A stretch of 64,000 bases of DNA, taken from contig NZ_JAIBOA010000020.1 of the NCBI RefSeq assembly GCF_019458805.1, positions 1-64,000 of the forward strand. The letters run 5' to 3'. This stretch comes from Actinomadura parmotrematis. GTDB taxonomy: Bacteria; Actinomycetota; Actinomycetes; Streptosporangiales; Streptosporangiaceae. Positions 49,876 through 59,618 of the stretch are shown here, in pieces. A program made the translations under genes and the position numbers. The notes beneath the pieces are model-generated. The model ran no database searches. It was not told the origin of the DNA and saw only the letters and a program-made list of their open reading frames with translations. Within the stretch, counting starts at the first letter, position 1; each line of letters opens with the position of its first letter.

Positions 49876-51018
49876 ATGTCGGTACTGCGCAAGGGGTCCG
49901 CGCCGGCCCGGGGAGCGGCGATGACGGTGGTGCGAACCGAACTGAACCCCTACGGGAGCCGCCGGCTCGTGGTGGAGAGCGACGGAGCGGTGACCGCCGC
50001 CTACCTTCGCGACGCGCGGGACGCCGTCGTCGGCGCCGTATGGGTGGCCAACCACCGCGCCGCCCCCGACGGACCGGATCAGGAGCGGATGCGGGCGGGG
50101 CTCGCCCCGCTGATGCCGGCCTCGCACCTGCGCGACCCCGCCGGACGCGCTCTGCTGGATCCCGCGGCGCTGGAGGTGGTGTGGTTCGAGGAGGGCGACG
50201 GGGTCGCCGTCCTGGAGTCAGGCCAGATCCTGTTCGTACTGCCCGGCTGGTCCGACATAGCGCGCGGGCTACCCGGTTACAGCCGCGACGCCACCGCGCA
50301 GAGCCCGTTCGCCTTCCCCCTCGAAGACGAGATCGACGATTTCGGGCCGCGGGTCGACCGCGCGCGCGAGCACTGGAAGGCCGTCGAGGCGGAAGGGACC
50401 TGGGCGGAGTACCAGCAGTCCGTACTGGGGCATCTGCTGCAGCGGCTCGGACCCGGCGGGCACTACTGGCACGACGTCGGGAGTCAGCTCACCGGCGGAC
50501 GCGGCCCCGCGCCCACGGTGGGCGTGTCCGAGCGTCCCGCACGCGGCGATCGCGCGTTCACGGTGCTCGCGACGGTCGGCATGAGCCGTCAGCGGATGCC
50601 CACCGTGGAGCTGTACGAGGACGACGTCGCGCCCCACGCGCGGATCGAACTGGCGGTCGCCACCTCGCTGCCGAGCCAGCGCGCCGGAAGCATCTTCCCC
50701 TGGCTGTCGCAGTATCCGTGGCGGTCGGTCACCTGGTTCGCTCCCGGCGACGTCGTGAAGTGGTACCACGAGCCGCGCACGTTCCCGCTCGGCAACGGCG
50801 GCCACGCCTGGGAGGGCATCCTGCTGCTGGAGGATCCGGGCCGCCTGCCGGGACCGGTGCCGCCGCCGCTGGACGGCCTGTCCGTGGGCGGGGATCCGGT
50901 GCGCTGGCTGTGGCTCGTCCCGATCACGGGCGAGGAGCACCGGTACGCCAAGAACGAGGGATCGGACGCCCTCGTCCGTCGCCTCGCGCAGCAGGGCCGG
51001 TCCTGGGTGGTGTCCTGA
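49876..51018 (+). CDS. suppressor of fused (SUFU) domain protein
   Basis: This 380-residue protein has a C-terminal domain resembling bacterial SUFU-like proteins ([20 protein letters not shown], ending [13 protein letters not shown]). The N-terminal part is unfamiliar ([19 protein letters not shown]). SUFU-like proteins often occur as immunity or antitoxin-type factors, but no toxin gene is adjacent here, so function is unassigned. ATG at 49876 is used, with a TAGGGT seven bases upstream that would fit a leaderless start. ATG at 49921 with GGGGAG six bases before it is an equally good start. Confidence 0.75.
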   Translation: MSVLRKGSAPARGAAMTVVRTELNPYGSRRLVVESDGAVTAAYLRDARDAVVGAVWVANHRAAPDGPDQERMRAGLAPLMPASHLRDPAGRALLDPAALEVVWFEEGDGVAVLESGQILFVLPGWSDIARGLPGYSRDATAQSPFAFPLEDEIDDFGPRVDRAREHWKAVEAEGTWAEYQQSVLGHLLQRLGPGGHYWHDVGSQLTGGRGPAPTVGVSERPARGDRAFTVLATVGMSRQRMPTVELYEDDVAPHARIELAVATSLPSQRAGSIFPWLSQYPWRSVTWFAPGDVVKWYHEPRTFPLGNGGHAWEGILLLEDPGRLPGPVPPPLDGLSVGGDPVRWLWLVPITGEEHRYAKNEGSDALVRRLAQQGRSWVVS

Positions 51019-51032
51019 CGGCCGGCACGGCG

Positions 51033-51061
51033 CGGCCCCGGGAGCAGGGCTTCCGGGGCCG
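51033..51061. terminator. hairpin between convergent SUFU and cdsA genes
   Basis: CGGCCCCGG (51033-51041) and CCGGGGCCG (51053-51061) form a perfect 9-bp stem with an 11-nt loop in the 64-bp gap between convergent genes. It probably terminates both transcripts. Confidence 0.65.
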
Positions 51062-51082
51062 GTGCGCGTCCAGTGGCCCGGG

Positions 51083-51976
51083 TCAGGCCGGCACGAACAG
51101 TTCCAGCAGCAGCCACACGACGGGGGCCGTGGCGACCAGGGAGTCCAGGCGGTCCATGACGCCGCCGTGCTCGGGCAGCAGGGTGCCCATGTCCTTGATG
51201 CCGAGGTCGCGCTTGATGACCGACTCGATGAGGTCGCCGACGGTCGCGGTGACCACGGCCGCCAGCCCGATGATCACGCCCTGCCAGGCGTGGCCGCCGT
51301 CCAGCAGCGTGGCGACCAGCGCAGCACCGACGATCATGCAGGTGATCGCCGAGCCGGTGACGCCCTCCCAGGTCTTCTTCGGGCTGATCGTGGGCGCCAT
51401 CAGGTGCCGGCCGAGGAACGACCCGGCGAAGTAGCCGCCGATGTCGCTGGCCACCGTCACCGCGATGAAGATGACGGTGCGGTGGTCGCCGTCGTCGGGC
51501 CGCATGTTCAGCGCCACGACGCCGCCCATGAGGACGAGGTACCCGGCGGTGAACACGCCGGCGGTGGCGTCGCGGACGTAGCCGTCGGCGCCCTCCGCCA
51601 TCCGCAGGCCCATGATCGCCAGGACGGTGAGGGAGACGGCGGCGACCAGGCCGGTGGCCCCCCACACGTAGGCGCAGACGGGCGCGGCGACCATCCCGGC
51701 GGCGAGCGGGATGAACGGCACGGCGATGCCGCGCACCTTGAACGCCTCGGTCAGCTCGCGCATGCCGAGGAACAGGAAGATCACCATCACACCGAGGAAG
51801 ATCTCTTTCACGGTGTAGAGGGAGACCAGCACGAGGGCGCCGAGGGTGGCGCCCACGCCGATGGCGATGGGCAGGTTGCGCCCCGCCCGCTTCTTGGCGG
51901 CCGGCGCCTGCGGACCCGGCGAGGCGGCCTGCTCGTCCGGGGAGCCCGAGGGCTCCCCGGCTTCGTCGCGTTCCAT
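51083..51976 (-). CDS. cdsA: phosphatidate cytidylyltransferase
   Basis: The 297-residue membrane enzyme makes CDP-diacylglycerol from phosphatidate and CTP. It has a hydrophilic N-terminus, about eight membrane helices and the CTP signature SDIGGYFAGSFLGRHLMAP followed by SPKKTWEGVTG. The terminal GTVGDLIESVIKRDLGIKDMG-type region and MDRLDS complete the family pattern. The start overlaps the frr stop by one base. It sits in the conserved pyrH-frr-cdsA order. Confidence 0.95.
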   Translation of the reverse strand: MERDEAGEPSGSPDEQAASPGPQAPAAKKRAGRNLPIAIGVGATLGALVLVSLYTVKEIFLGVMVIFLFLGMRELTEAFKVRGIAVPFIPLAAGMVAAPVCAYVWGATGLVAAVSLTVLAIMGLRMAEGADGYVRDATAGVFTAGYLVLMGGVVALNMRPDDGDHRTVIFIAVTVASDIGGYFAGSFLGRHLMAPTISPKKTWEGVTGSAITCMIVGAALVATLLDGGHAWQGVIIGLAAVVTATVGDLIESVIKRDLGIKDMGTLLPEHGGVMDRLDSLVATAPVVWLLLELFVPA

Positions 51977-52533
51977 CAGACTTCGAGCAGCTCGGCCTTC
52001 TTGTGCTCCAGGAGCTCGTCGATCTGCGCCACGTACTTGTGCGTGGCGTCGTCGAGCTCCTTCTCCGCGCGCCGGACCTCGTCCTCGCCCGCGTCGCCGT
52101 CCTTGGCGAGCTTGTCGAGGGCGTCCTTGGCGCGGCGGCGGACGTTGCGCACCGACACCTTGGCGTCCTCGGCCTTGCCGCCGGCGACCTTGATGAACTC
52201 CTTGCGGCGCTCCTCCGACAGGTCGGGGAACACCACCCGGATGACGTTGCCGTCGTTGGACGGGTTGACGCCGAGGTCGCTGTCGCGGATCGCCTTCTCG
52301 ACCGCGCCCATCGACGACTTGTCGAAGACCTGGACGATGACCATCCGGGGCTCGGGCAGCGTGAAGGACGCCAGCTGGTTGATCGGCGTCGGGGTGCCGT
52401 AGTACTCCGCCACGATCTTGTTGAACATGGCGGGGGTGACGCGGCCGGTGCGGATGGCCTGGAAGTCCTCCTTGGCGACCGCGACCGCCTTCTCCATCTT
52501 CTCCTCGGCCTCGAGGAGGGTCTCGTCGATCAC
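51976..52533 (-). CDS. frr: ribosome recycling factor
   Basis: The 185-residue factor dissociates ribosomes after termination together with EF-G. It has the two-domain form: a three-helix bundle with [27 protein letters not shown]-like start (residues about 8-34) and [23 protein letters not shown]. Its stop overlaps cdsA. Order and spacing are as in other actinobacteria. Confidence 0.96.
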   Translation of the reverse strand: MIDETLLEAEEKMEKAVAVAKEDFQAIRTGRVTPAMFNKIVAEYYGTPTPINQLASFTLPEPRMVIVQVFDKSSMGAVEKAIRDSDLGVNPSNDGNVIRVVFPDLSEERRKEFIKVAGGKAEDAKVSVRNVRRRAKDALDKLAKDGDAGEDEVRRAEKELDDATHKYVAQIDELLEHKKAELLEV

Positions 52534-52590
52534 TTCGACTCCCGGTTCACCTAGGTCGGCCGTTCTGTCCAGGCCGCTGCGTCGTTCGGT

Positions 52591-53427
<837 letters not shown>

Positions 53428-54264
53428 TTACGCCTGGCCGACCTTGAAGCGGGCGAAGCGCACGACCTTGACGCCGGCCTCGTCGAGGAGCTTGGCGATG
53501 GTCTTCTTGTTGTCCTTGACGAACGCCTGCTCCAGCAGCACGAAGTCGCGGAAGTAGGCGTTGACCCGACCCTCGACGATCTTGGGGATGGCCTGCTCGG
53601 GCTTGCCCTCGTCGCGGGTGAGCTGCTCGGCGAGAGCGCGCTCCTTCTCGATCGCCTCGGCGGGGATGTCCTCGCGGGTGAGGTACTTGGGGGACATGGC
53701 CGCGATCTGCTGCGCGATGTCCTTGGCGATCTCGGGGTTCTCCTTGTCCAGCTCGACGAGCACGCCGGTGGTCGGCGGCAGCGACGGGTCGGACTTGTGC
53801 AGGTAGCTGGCCACGTAGGCGCCCTGGTAGTGGGCGAAGCGGCCGAGCTCCAGCTTCTCGCCGATCTTGGCGCCGGCCTCCTGGATCAGGGCCTCGACGG
53901 TCTTGCCGGGCTCGATCTCGGCGGCGTTGACGCCCGCGCCGTCCGCGGCGCCGCTCTTGCTCGCGAACTCGGTGATCCGGTCGGCGAGCGCGATGAACTC
54001 GGCGTTCTTGGCGACGAAGTCGGTCTCGCACTTCAGCTCGAGGAGCGCGCCGTCGGCGGTGCCCTCGAAGTACTGGGCGATGAGGCCGTTGGCGGCGGTG
54101 CGCTCGGCGCGCTTGCCGACGTCCTTGGCGCCCTTGAGGCGGAGGATCTCTACGGCCTTCTCGAATTCGCCCTCGGCCTCGGTCAGGGCGTTCTTGCAGG
54201 CCATCATGCCGGAGCCGGTCAGCTCGCGGAGCCGCTTGACGTCGGCGGCGGTGAAGTCAGCCAT
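53428..54264 (-). CDS. tsf: translation elongation factor Ts
   Basis: The 278-residue nucleotide exchange factor of EF-Tu has an N-terminal UBA-like domain ([25 protein letters not shown]) and the EF-Tu contact motif TDFVAKN near residue 80. ATG at 54264 ([10 protein letters not shown]) is chosen; the frame extends 14 codons further upstream. It follows rpsB by about 85 bp, as in most bacteria. Confidence 0.96.
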   Translation of the reverse strand: MADFTAADVKRLRELTGSGMMACKNALTEAEGEFEKAVEILRLKGAKDVGKRAERTAANGLIAQYFEGTADGALLELKCETDFVAKNAEFIALADRITEFASKSGAADGAGVNAAEIEPGKTVEALIQEAGAKIGEKLELGRFAHYQGAYVASYLHKSDPSLPPTTGVLVELDKENPEIAKDIAQQIAAMSPKYLTREDIPAEAIEKERALAEQLTRDEGKPEQAIPKIVEGRVNAYFRDFVLLEQAFVKDNKKTIAKLLDEAGVKVVRFARFKVGQA

Positions 54265-54349
54265 CGCTCTTTCGTCTCTGTCGTGGTGGGAAAGTCTGGC
54301 GTGCACGCGCGACGGATCCCCGGGGCCGCGCCCCGGGGATCCGGTCGGG

Positions 54350-55312
54350 TCAGGCCTGCTCGGCCTCGGCGGGCGCGGTCTCCTCGGCCGGCGCGGCCTC
54401 GGCCTGCGCGGCGTCGGCGTCCGGGGCGGCGGTCGCCTCGGACTCGGCGGCGCGGTCGTTCTCGACGCCGGACTGGACCTCGGCGCTGCCGCCGTCCTCG
54501 GCGCGGGCGTCGGCGGCGACCTCCTCGGCGGGCTTGTTCTCCAGCAGGTCGCGCTCCCACTCGGCGAGCGGCTCGGTGCCGGCCTCGGCGGGCTTCTCCT
54601 CGCCGCCGGTGGCGGCGCCGGCGCGGGCCATCAGGCCGTCGGCGACGGCGTCGGCGACCACGCGGGTCAGCAGGCTGACGCTGCGGATGGCGTCGTCGTT
54701 GCCCGGGATCGGGTAGTCGACCTCGTCGGGGTCGCAGTTGGTGTCGAGGATCGCGACGACCGGGATGCCGAGCTTCTTGGCCTCGTTGACCGCGATGTGC
54801 TCCTTCTTGGTGTCCACGATCCAGACGGCGCTCGGCACCTTGGCCATGTCGCGGATACCGCCGAGGGTGCGCTCGAGCTTGTCCTTCTCGCGGCGCAGGC
54901 CGAGGAGCTCCTTCTTGGTCATGCCGGAGCCGGCCACGTCGTCGTAGTTGATCTCCTCCAGCTCCTTGAGCCGGGTGAGGCGCTTGTGCACGGTGGAGAA
55001 GTTGGTGAGCATGCCGCCCAGCCAGCGCTGGTTGACGTAGGGCATGCCGACGCGGCCGGCCTGCTCGGCGATGGCCTCCTGCGCCTGCTTCTTCGTGCCG
55101 ACCAGCAGGATCGTGCCGCCGTGGGCGACCGTGGCCTTGACGAACTCATAGGCGCGGTCGATGTAGGACAGCGACTGCTGGAGGTCGATGATGTAGATGC
55201 CGTTGCGCTCGGTGAGGATGAAGCGCTTCATCTTCGGGTTCCACCGGCGGGTCTGGTGACCGAAGTGGACGCCGCTCTGAAGGAGCTGGCGCATGGTGAC
55301 GACGGGAGCCAT
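54350..55312 (-). CDS. rpsB: 30S ribosomal protein S2 with acidic C-terminal extension
   Basis: The 320-residue protein has S2 motifs [25 protein letters not shown] (residues about 5-29), [13 protein letters not shown] and [25 protein letters not shown]. The ribosomal core ends near residue 230. The last 80 residues are Ala/Glu/Asp-rich and repetitive (for example [29 protein letters not shown]), much longer than E. coli S2. Such tails occur in actinomycetes. ATG at 55312 begins MAPVVTMRQ. Confidence 0.96.
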   Translation of the reverse strand: MAPVVTMRQLLQSGVHFGHQTRRWNPKMKRFILTERNGIYIIDLQQSLSYIDRAYEFVKATVAHGGTILLVGTKKQAQEAIAEQAGRVGMPYVNQRWLGGMLTNFSTVHKRLTRLKELEEINYDDVAGSGMTKKELLGLRREKDKLERTLGGIRDMAKVPSAVWIVDTKKEHIAVNEAKKLGIPVVAILDTNCDPDEVDYPIPGNDDAIRSVSLLTRVVADAVADGLMARAGAATGGEEKPAEAGTEPLAEWERDLLENKPAEEVAADARAEDGGSAEVQSGVENDRAAESEATAAPDADAAQAEAAPAEETAPAEAEQA

Positions 55313-55554
55313 AGCCCGTGTTCTCCTGTCCGGCCCGTTATGGGCCACGTTTGGTTGTCTGCCCGCGCCCGGACCCGTGCCCCGCCGCCGCGTACGGCGG
55401 ACCGAGGGGCTGTGGCCCCACCTCGTCCTGGAGACAGGTGGCTGGCGAGCGCGTGAATTCGGTCGCCCGGGTGGACCCCCGGCGCGACCGTCTCCCAATT
55501 CTATGGGATGACTGGCGTACACGTGGAATCAACGGTGCGGGCGGCGCCGCCCGG

Positions 55555-55568
55555 GAAGTTATCCACAG
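55555..55568 (+). promoter_or_regulatory. DnaA-box-like site 2
   Basis: GAAGTTATCCACAG, identical in all 14 positions to the site at 48074-48087, lies 50 bp upstream of the M23 gene start in the gap between it and rpsB. TTATCCACA is the consensus DnaA box. Confidence 0.6.
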
Positions 55569-55617
55569 TCTCCGGAAAGCCTGGTCCCGGCTTTCCGGCG
55601 CAGGCAGGCTACCGGAC

Positions 55618-56514
55618 ATGAGCCTGTTCATCATGCTCCTGACCTGCCTGACGACCGTTCCGGCGGGAGGCGCCCCCGACGCTGCCCACAGTCTCGCGTC
55701 CAGAACCGCGGCCGCCGCGGCGCCCGGCGTGGCGGCCGGACCTGTCCAGTGGCGGTGGCCCCTGGGACCGCCGGTGCCGGACGTCGTGCGCGTCTTCGCC
55801 CCGCCCATCGCCCCGTGGGCGCCCGGGCACCGGGGCGTCGACCTCGCCGGGCGGGCCGGGCAGCCGGTGTACGCGGCCGGGTCCGGTCAGGTCTCGTACG
55901 CGGGCCGGCTGGCCGGCCGCGGCGTGGTCGCCATCACGCACGGGCGGTTGCGGACGACGTACCTGCCGGTCCGCCCGGCGGTCGGAGTGGGACGGGAGGT
56001 CGCGGCCGGTACGCGGATCGGCGTCCTGGAAGGGGCCGCCCCGCCGCATTGCGGGGCGCCGTGCCTGCATTGGGGGTTGCGGAAGGGCGCTTCCTACCTG
56101 GATCCGCTGACGCTGGTCCGGCCGGAGGTCCGGCTGCTGCCCTGGTGGGCCGGGGATCCGGCGGGCGCCCGGTCGCAGGAGGGAGGGGTGAGCGGGTCGA
56201 CGCCTCGCCTCGTGGCTCCGGGCGCCGACGCGTCGTCCGCCGTCGATCAAGTGACCGATCCGGCGGCCGCGCAGGTCGCCGAGCGGACGGTGCGGAAGGG
56301 AGACCCCGCGCGTGAAGGCGACGAGCCGCCGCGGATGGGCCTGCGGGACGCCACCGCCGCGAGCGGCGGCGCCCTGCTGGGGATGGCGGTCGCGTTCGTG
56401 GCCGCCTTCCTGTGGCGGCGTCCGGGAGTCCGCGGCCGGAAGGCATGGCATCCGCCGGTCCCGCCGGGCGTGATCGACCTGGCCCGGGAGCGCAGCGCAC
56501 GCCGCGCCCGCTGA
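55618..56514 (+). CDS. M23-type LytM-like protein with altered active site
   Basis: The 298-residue protein has a hydrophobic N-terminus (MSLFIMLLTCLTTV) and an LytM domain at about 60-185 with HRGVDLAG (zinc His and Asp) and CLHWGLR. In active LytM peptidases the second motif is HxH, with the first His catalytic. Here it is Cys, so hydrolysis is doubtful, while the three zinc ligands are present. A Pro/Gly-rich region leads to a C-terminal transmembrane helix (ALLGMAVAFVAAFLW). It is divergent from rpsB and convergent with xerC, as in mycobacteria. Confidence 0.82.
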   Translation: MSLFIMLLTCLTTVPAGGAPDAAHSLASRTAAAAAPGVAAGPVQWRWPLGPPVPDVVRVFAPPIAPWAPGHRGVDLAGRAGQPVYAAGSGQVSYAGRLAGRGVVAITHGRLRTTYLPVRPAVGVGREVAAGTRIGVLEGAAPPHCGAPCLHWGLRKGASYLDPLTLVRPEVRLLPWWAGDPAGARSQEGGVSGSTPRLVAPGADASSAVDQVTDPAAAQVAERTVRKGDPAREGDEPPRMGLRDATAASGGALLGMAVAFVAAFLWRRPGVRGRKAWHPPVPPGVIDLARERSARRAR

Positions 56515-56553
56515 GCCGCGCCCGCCGGGAAGGGCGTGACGCGGTTCGGCGGC

Positions 56554-57519
56554 TTACTCGGCCGCCGAGCCTCGGGGGTGGGCCTGCCGGTGGACGCGCT
56601 TCAGGCGTTCCGCGGAGACCTGCGTGTAGAGCTGCGTCGTCTGCAGGGAGGCGTGCCCGAGGATCTCCTGGACGCTGCGCAGGTCCGCGCCGCCTTCGAG
56701 CAGGTGCGTCGCGGCGCTGTGGCGCAGACCGTGCGGCGCCATGTCGGGCATCTCGCCGACCTCCGCGATGCGCTCGTGCACGATCCGGCGGGCCGTGGTG
56801 GGGTGCAGGCGTCCGCCGCGCACGCCGAGGAAGACGGCGGGCCCGCTCTTCTCGGTGGCGAAGGCGGGGCGCCCGGCGCGCAACCAGTCCTGGACGGCGC
56901 GGACGGCGGGCTCGCCGATCGGCACCGTCCGCTCCTTGCCTCCCTTGCCGAGAACGCGGACGGTGCGGCGGGCGCCGTCCAGATCGTCGACGTCCAGGCC
57001 GCACAGCTCGCTCACCCGGATGCCGGTGCCGTACAGCACCTCCAGGACGGCGAGATCGCGCAGCCCTTCGGGGCCGGTGGCGTCCACGGTGTCCAGGAGC
57101 CGGCCGGCCTGGTCCTGGGTGATCACGACGGGCAGGTCGCGGGCGCGCCGGGGGGTGCCGAGGAGGGCGCCGGGGTCGCTGGACAGCAGCCCGCGCCGGT
57201 GCAGATGGCTCGTGAACGCCCGCACGGCCGCGGTGCGGCGGGCCAGCGTCGCCCGGGAGAGGCCGAGGGCGTGCTGGCGGGACAGCCAGGCCCGCAGCAC
57301 GGTGACGTCGAGTTCGGCGGGGCCTTCGAGGCCGATGCGGTCGGCGTAGGCGTCCAGGTCGCGCAGGTCGCCGAGGTAGGCGCGCAGGGTGTGCCCGGAC
57401 AGGGCGCGCTCGGCGCCGAGATGCCGTGCGAACTCCCTGATCGTCTCGCCCAGCGGCGACGCGCCCTCGATGGTCACGCCGCCACGCTGGAGCAGCGTCG
57501 GGTCGAAAGCAAGCCTCAC
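56554..57519 (-). CDS. xerC: tyrosine recombinase XerC
   Basis: The 321-residue recombinase has a SAM-like core-binding N-terminal domain and the full catalytic set: Arg in GTGIRVSEL, Lys in GKGGKERTVPI, HGLRHSAATHLLEGG, His in LGHASLQTTQ and Tyr in LYTQVS. Its position beside the dprA/yraN group and its length match chromosomal XerC, which resolves chromosome dimers at dif with XerD. The start is the GTG at 57519 with GAAGG before it. No dif-like site was recognised nearby. Confidence 0.93.
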   Translation of the reverse strand: MRLAFDPTLLQRGGVTIEGASPLGETIREFARHLGAERALSGHTLRAYLGDLRDLDAYADRIGLEGPAELDVTVLRAWLSRQHALGLSRATLARRTAAVRAFTSHLHRRGLLSSDPGALLGTPRRARDLPVVITQDQAGRLLDTVDATGPEGLRDLAVLEVLYGTGIRVSELCGLDVDDLDGARRTVRVLGKGGKERTVPIGEPAVRAVQDWLRAGRPAFATEKSGPAVFLGVRGGRLHPTTARRIVHERIAEVGEMPDMAPHGLRHSAATHLLEGGADLRSVQEILGHASLQTTQLYTQVSAERLKRVHRQAHPRGSAAE

Positions 57520-57545
57520 ACGAGCCTTCGGCGATCTTCACCCGG

Positions 57546-57557
57546 AGTTATCCACAG
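57546..57557 (+). promoter_or_regulatory. DnaA-box-like site 3
   Basis: AGTTATCCACAG contains the perfect DnaA box TTATCCACA and is shared with the two other sites. It lies in the 101-bp gap between divergent xerC and yraN, 27 bp upstream of xerC. Confidence 0.6.
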
Positions 57558-57620
57558 AACGTGGTTCTACTTCTACCGGGAGTGAGGGAACGGGATCGTC
57601 GAAGTCTGGAGGTGAGGTCG

Positions 57621-57980
57621 ATGACCCACGACAGCAAGCGCGATCTCGGGGTCCGGGGCGAGGACGCGGCCGCCGGCCATCTGGCGCGGCTCGGCTGGCG
57701 CCTGGTGGCCCGCAACTGGCGCTGCCGGGAGGGCGAGCTCGACATCGTCGCCCACGACGGGCGGCAGTACGTGGTCTGCGAGGTGAAGACGCGCACGTCG
57801 AACCGGTTCGGCGACCCGCTGGAGGCCGTCGGCGGCGCCAAGGCCGCCCGGCTGCGGCGGCTGGCCATGGCGTGGGCGGTGTCGCACGGGGTGCCTCCCG
57901 ACGGTGTCCGCGTGGATGTGCTCGGCCTGACCGTCGAGGGCGACGGCTTCGCCCTCGACCATCTGCAGGGGGTGTGCTGA
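57621..57980 (+). CDS. yraN: YraN/UPF0102 family protein
   Basis: This 119-residue protein has the endonuclease-like UPF0102 pattern: LGVRGEDAAAGHLARLGW, NWRCREGELDIVAHD and VVCEVKTRTSNRFG, with Glu/Asp/Glu-x-Lys positions of a restriction-like nuclease fold. Activity is unproven. GGAGG precedes the ATG at 57621. Its stop directly abuts the yifB ATG, so they are co-translated with dprA. Confidence 0.9.
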   Translation: MTHDSKRDLGVRGEDAAAGHLARLGWRLVARNWRCREGELDIVAHDGRQYVVCEVKTRTSNRFGDPLEAVGGAKAARLRRLAMAWAVSHGVPPDGVRVDVLGLTVEGDGFALDHLQGVC

Positions 57981-59537
57981 ATGACGCTCGCCAAGACCCG
58001 CTCGGTGGCGCTGGTCGGGGTCGACGGGTTCGTGGTGGACGTGGAGGCCGCCATCACCAGCGGCGTTCCCGGGCTCCACCTGGTCGGCCTGCCCGACACC
58101 GCGCTCAACGAGGCCCGCGACCGGGTGCGGGCCGCCGTCTTCAACTCCGGCGAGGACTGGCCCAACCGGCACGTCACCGTGTCCCTCTTCCCCGCCAGCC
58201 TGCCCAAGAAGGGATCGATCTTCGACATCAGCATCGCCGTCGCCCTGCTCGCGGCCGCCGAGGTCGTGCCGCCGCGGTCGTGCGCCGGCATGGTCATGAT
58301 CGGCGAACTGGGCCTGGACGGGCGGGCGCGTCCCATCACGGGCGTGCTGCCCGCCGTGCTCGCCGCCGCCAACGCCGGCTGCACGACCGTCGTGGTCCCG
58401 CGGGGCAACGCCGCCGAGGCGCGCCTCGTCCCGGGCACCGAGGTGGTGGCGACGGGGTCGTTGCGCGAGCTGCTGGCGATCCTGCGCGACGAGCCGCTGC
58501 CCGAGGAGGAGGAAGCGGACCCGTCGCCGCTCCCCCCGCCGGCCGACCGGCTGGGGCTGCGCGGCCGCGACCGGCACGCGGGACTGGACCTCGCCGACGT
58601 GCGGGGGCAGGCCGAGGCGCGCCGGGCCCTGGAGGTCAGCGCGGCCGGCGGCCACCACCTGTTCTTCTCCGGCCCGCCGGGGTGCGGCAAGACGATGCTC
58701 GCCGAGCGCCTGCCGACGCTGCTGCCGCCCCTGGAACCGGACGCCGCGCTGGAGGTCACCGCGATCCACTCGGTGGCGGGCACGCTCCCCCCGGACCAGC
58801 CGCTGATCACCCGGTCTCCCTTCTTCGCCCCGCACCACACCGCGACCAGGGCCGCCATGGTGGGCGGAGGATCCGGGCGCGTCCTGCAGCCGGGCGCGGT
58901 CTCCCTCGCGCACCGCGGAACGCTCTTCCTCGACGAGGCCCCCGAATTCATGAGCGGCACCCTCGACGCTCTCCGCCAGCCCTTGGAGGAGGGCGAGGTC
59001 CGGATCTCCCGCGCCGAGGGCACCGCCTGCTTTCCCGCCCGCTTCACGCTGGTCCTGGCGGCGAACCCGTGCCCGTGCGCGGCGGCCAAACAGGTCGACT
59101 GCTCCTGCGCGCCGCCGATCCGGCGACGCTACCTGTCGCGCATCTCGGGTCCGCTCCTCGACCGCGTCGATCTGAAACTGGAGCTCACTCCGGCCAGCCG
59201 CGCGGAGCTGCGCTACGACCTGGAGTTCGCCGAGTCCAGCGAGGTCGTCGCCGAGCGCGTGCTCCAAGCCCGCGAACGCACGCTGAAACGCCTGGACGCC
59301 ACGCCGTGGCGCATGAACTCCGAGATCCCCGGTCCGGAGCTGCGCCGCTGCTTCGTCCCGTCGGGCGAGGCGATGCGCGCGGCCGACGACGCCCTGCACT
59401 GCGGCACCCTCAGCGCACGCGGCCTGGACCGCGTCCTCCGCGTCGCCTGGACCATCGCCGACCTGGCCGGACACGACCAGCCCACCGCGGACGACGTCGG
59501 CGGCGCCTTGAACCTGTGGAGCACAAGACGCCCCTGA
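57981..59537 (+). CDS. YifB/ComM-family AAA+ ATPase (Mg-chelatase-like)
   Basis: The 518-residue protein has an N-terminal ChlI-like domain (VDVEAAITSGVPGLHLVGLPDTAL), a Walker A (GPPGCGKTMLAERL), the conserved LFLDEAPEF Walker B and a C-terminal ChlI-type domain with RYLSRISGPLLDRVDL. ComM-like helicases promote branch migration during natural transformation. It forms a group with dprA downstream. Confidence 0.92.
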   Translation: MTLAKTRSVALVGVDGFVVDVEAAITSGVPGLHLVGLPDTALNEARDRVRAAVFNSGEDWPNRHVTVSLFPASLPKKGSIFDISIAVALLAAAEVVPPRSCAGMVMIGELGLDGRARPITGVLPAVLAAANAGCTTVVVPRGNAAEARLVPGTEVVATGSLRELLAILRDEPLPEEEEADPSPLPPPADRLGLRGRDRHAGLDLADVRGQAEARRALEVSAAGGHHLFFSGPPGCGKTMLAERLPTLLPPLEPDAALEVTAIHSVAGTLPPDQPLITRSPFFAPHHTATRAAMVGGGSGRVLQPGAVSLAHRGTLFLDEAPEFMSGTLDALRQPLEEGEVRISRAEGTACFPARFTLVLAANPCPCAAAKQVDCSCAPPIRRRYLSRISGPLLDRVDLKLELTPASRAELRYDLEFAESSEVVAERVLQARERTLKRLDATPWRMNSEIPGPELRRCFVPSGEAMRAADDALHCGTLSARGLDRVLRVAWTIADLAGHDQPTADDVGGALNLWSTRRP

Positions 59538-59618
59538 ACCACCGGATGCAGGCCCCGGCGTCGTGCTCGACGCGCGGGAAGGACACCGGCCCCACGGCCG
59601 CACTACAGAGGAGGGAAC

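Noticed and set aside
56554-57519. XerC as integrase of a mobile element
   Set aside because: Its place between dprA-group and M23/rpsB genes matches chromosomal XerC in mycobacteria, and no att repeats or phage genes flank it.
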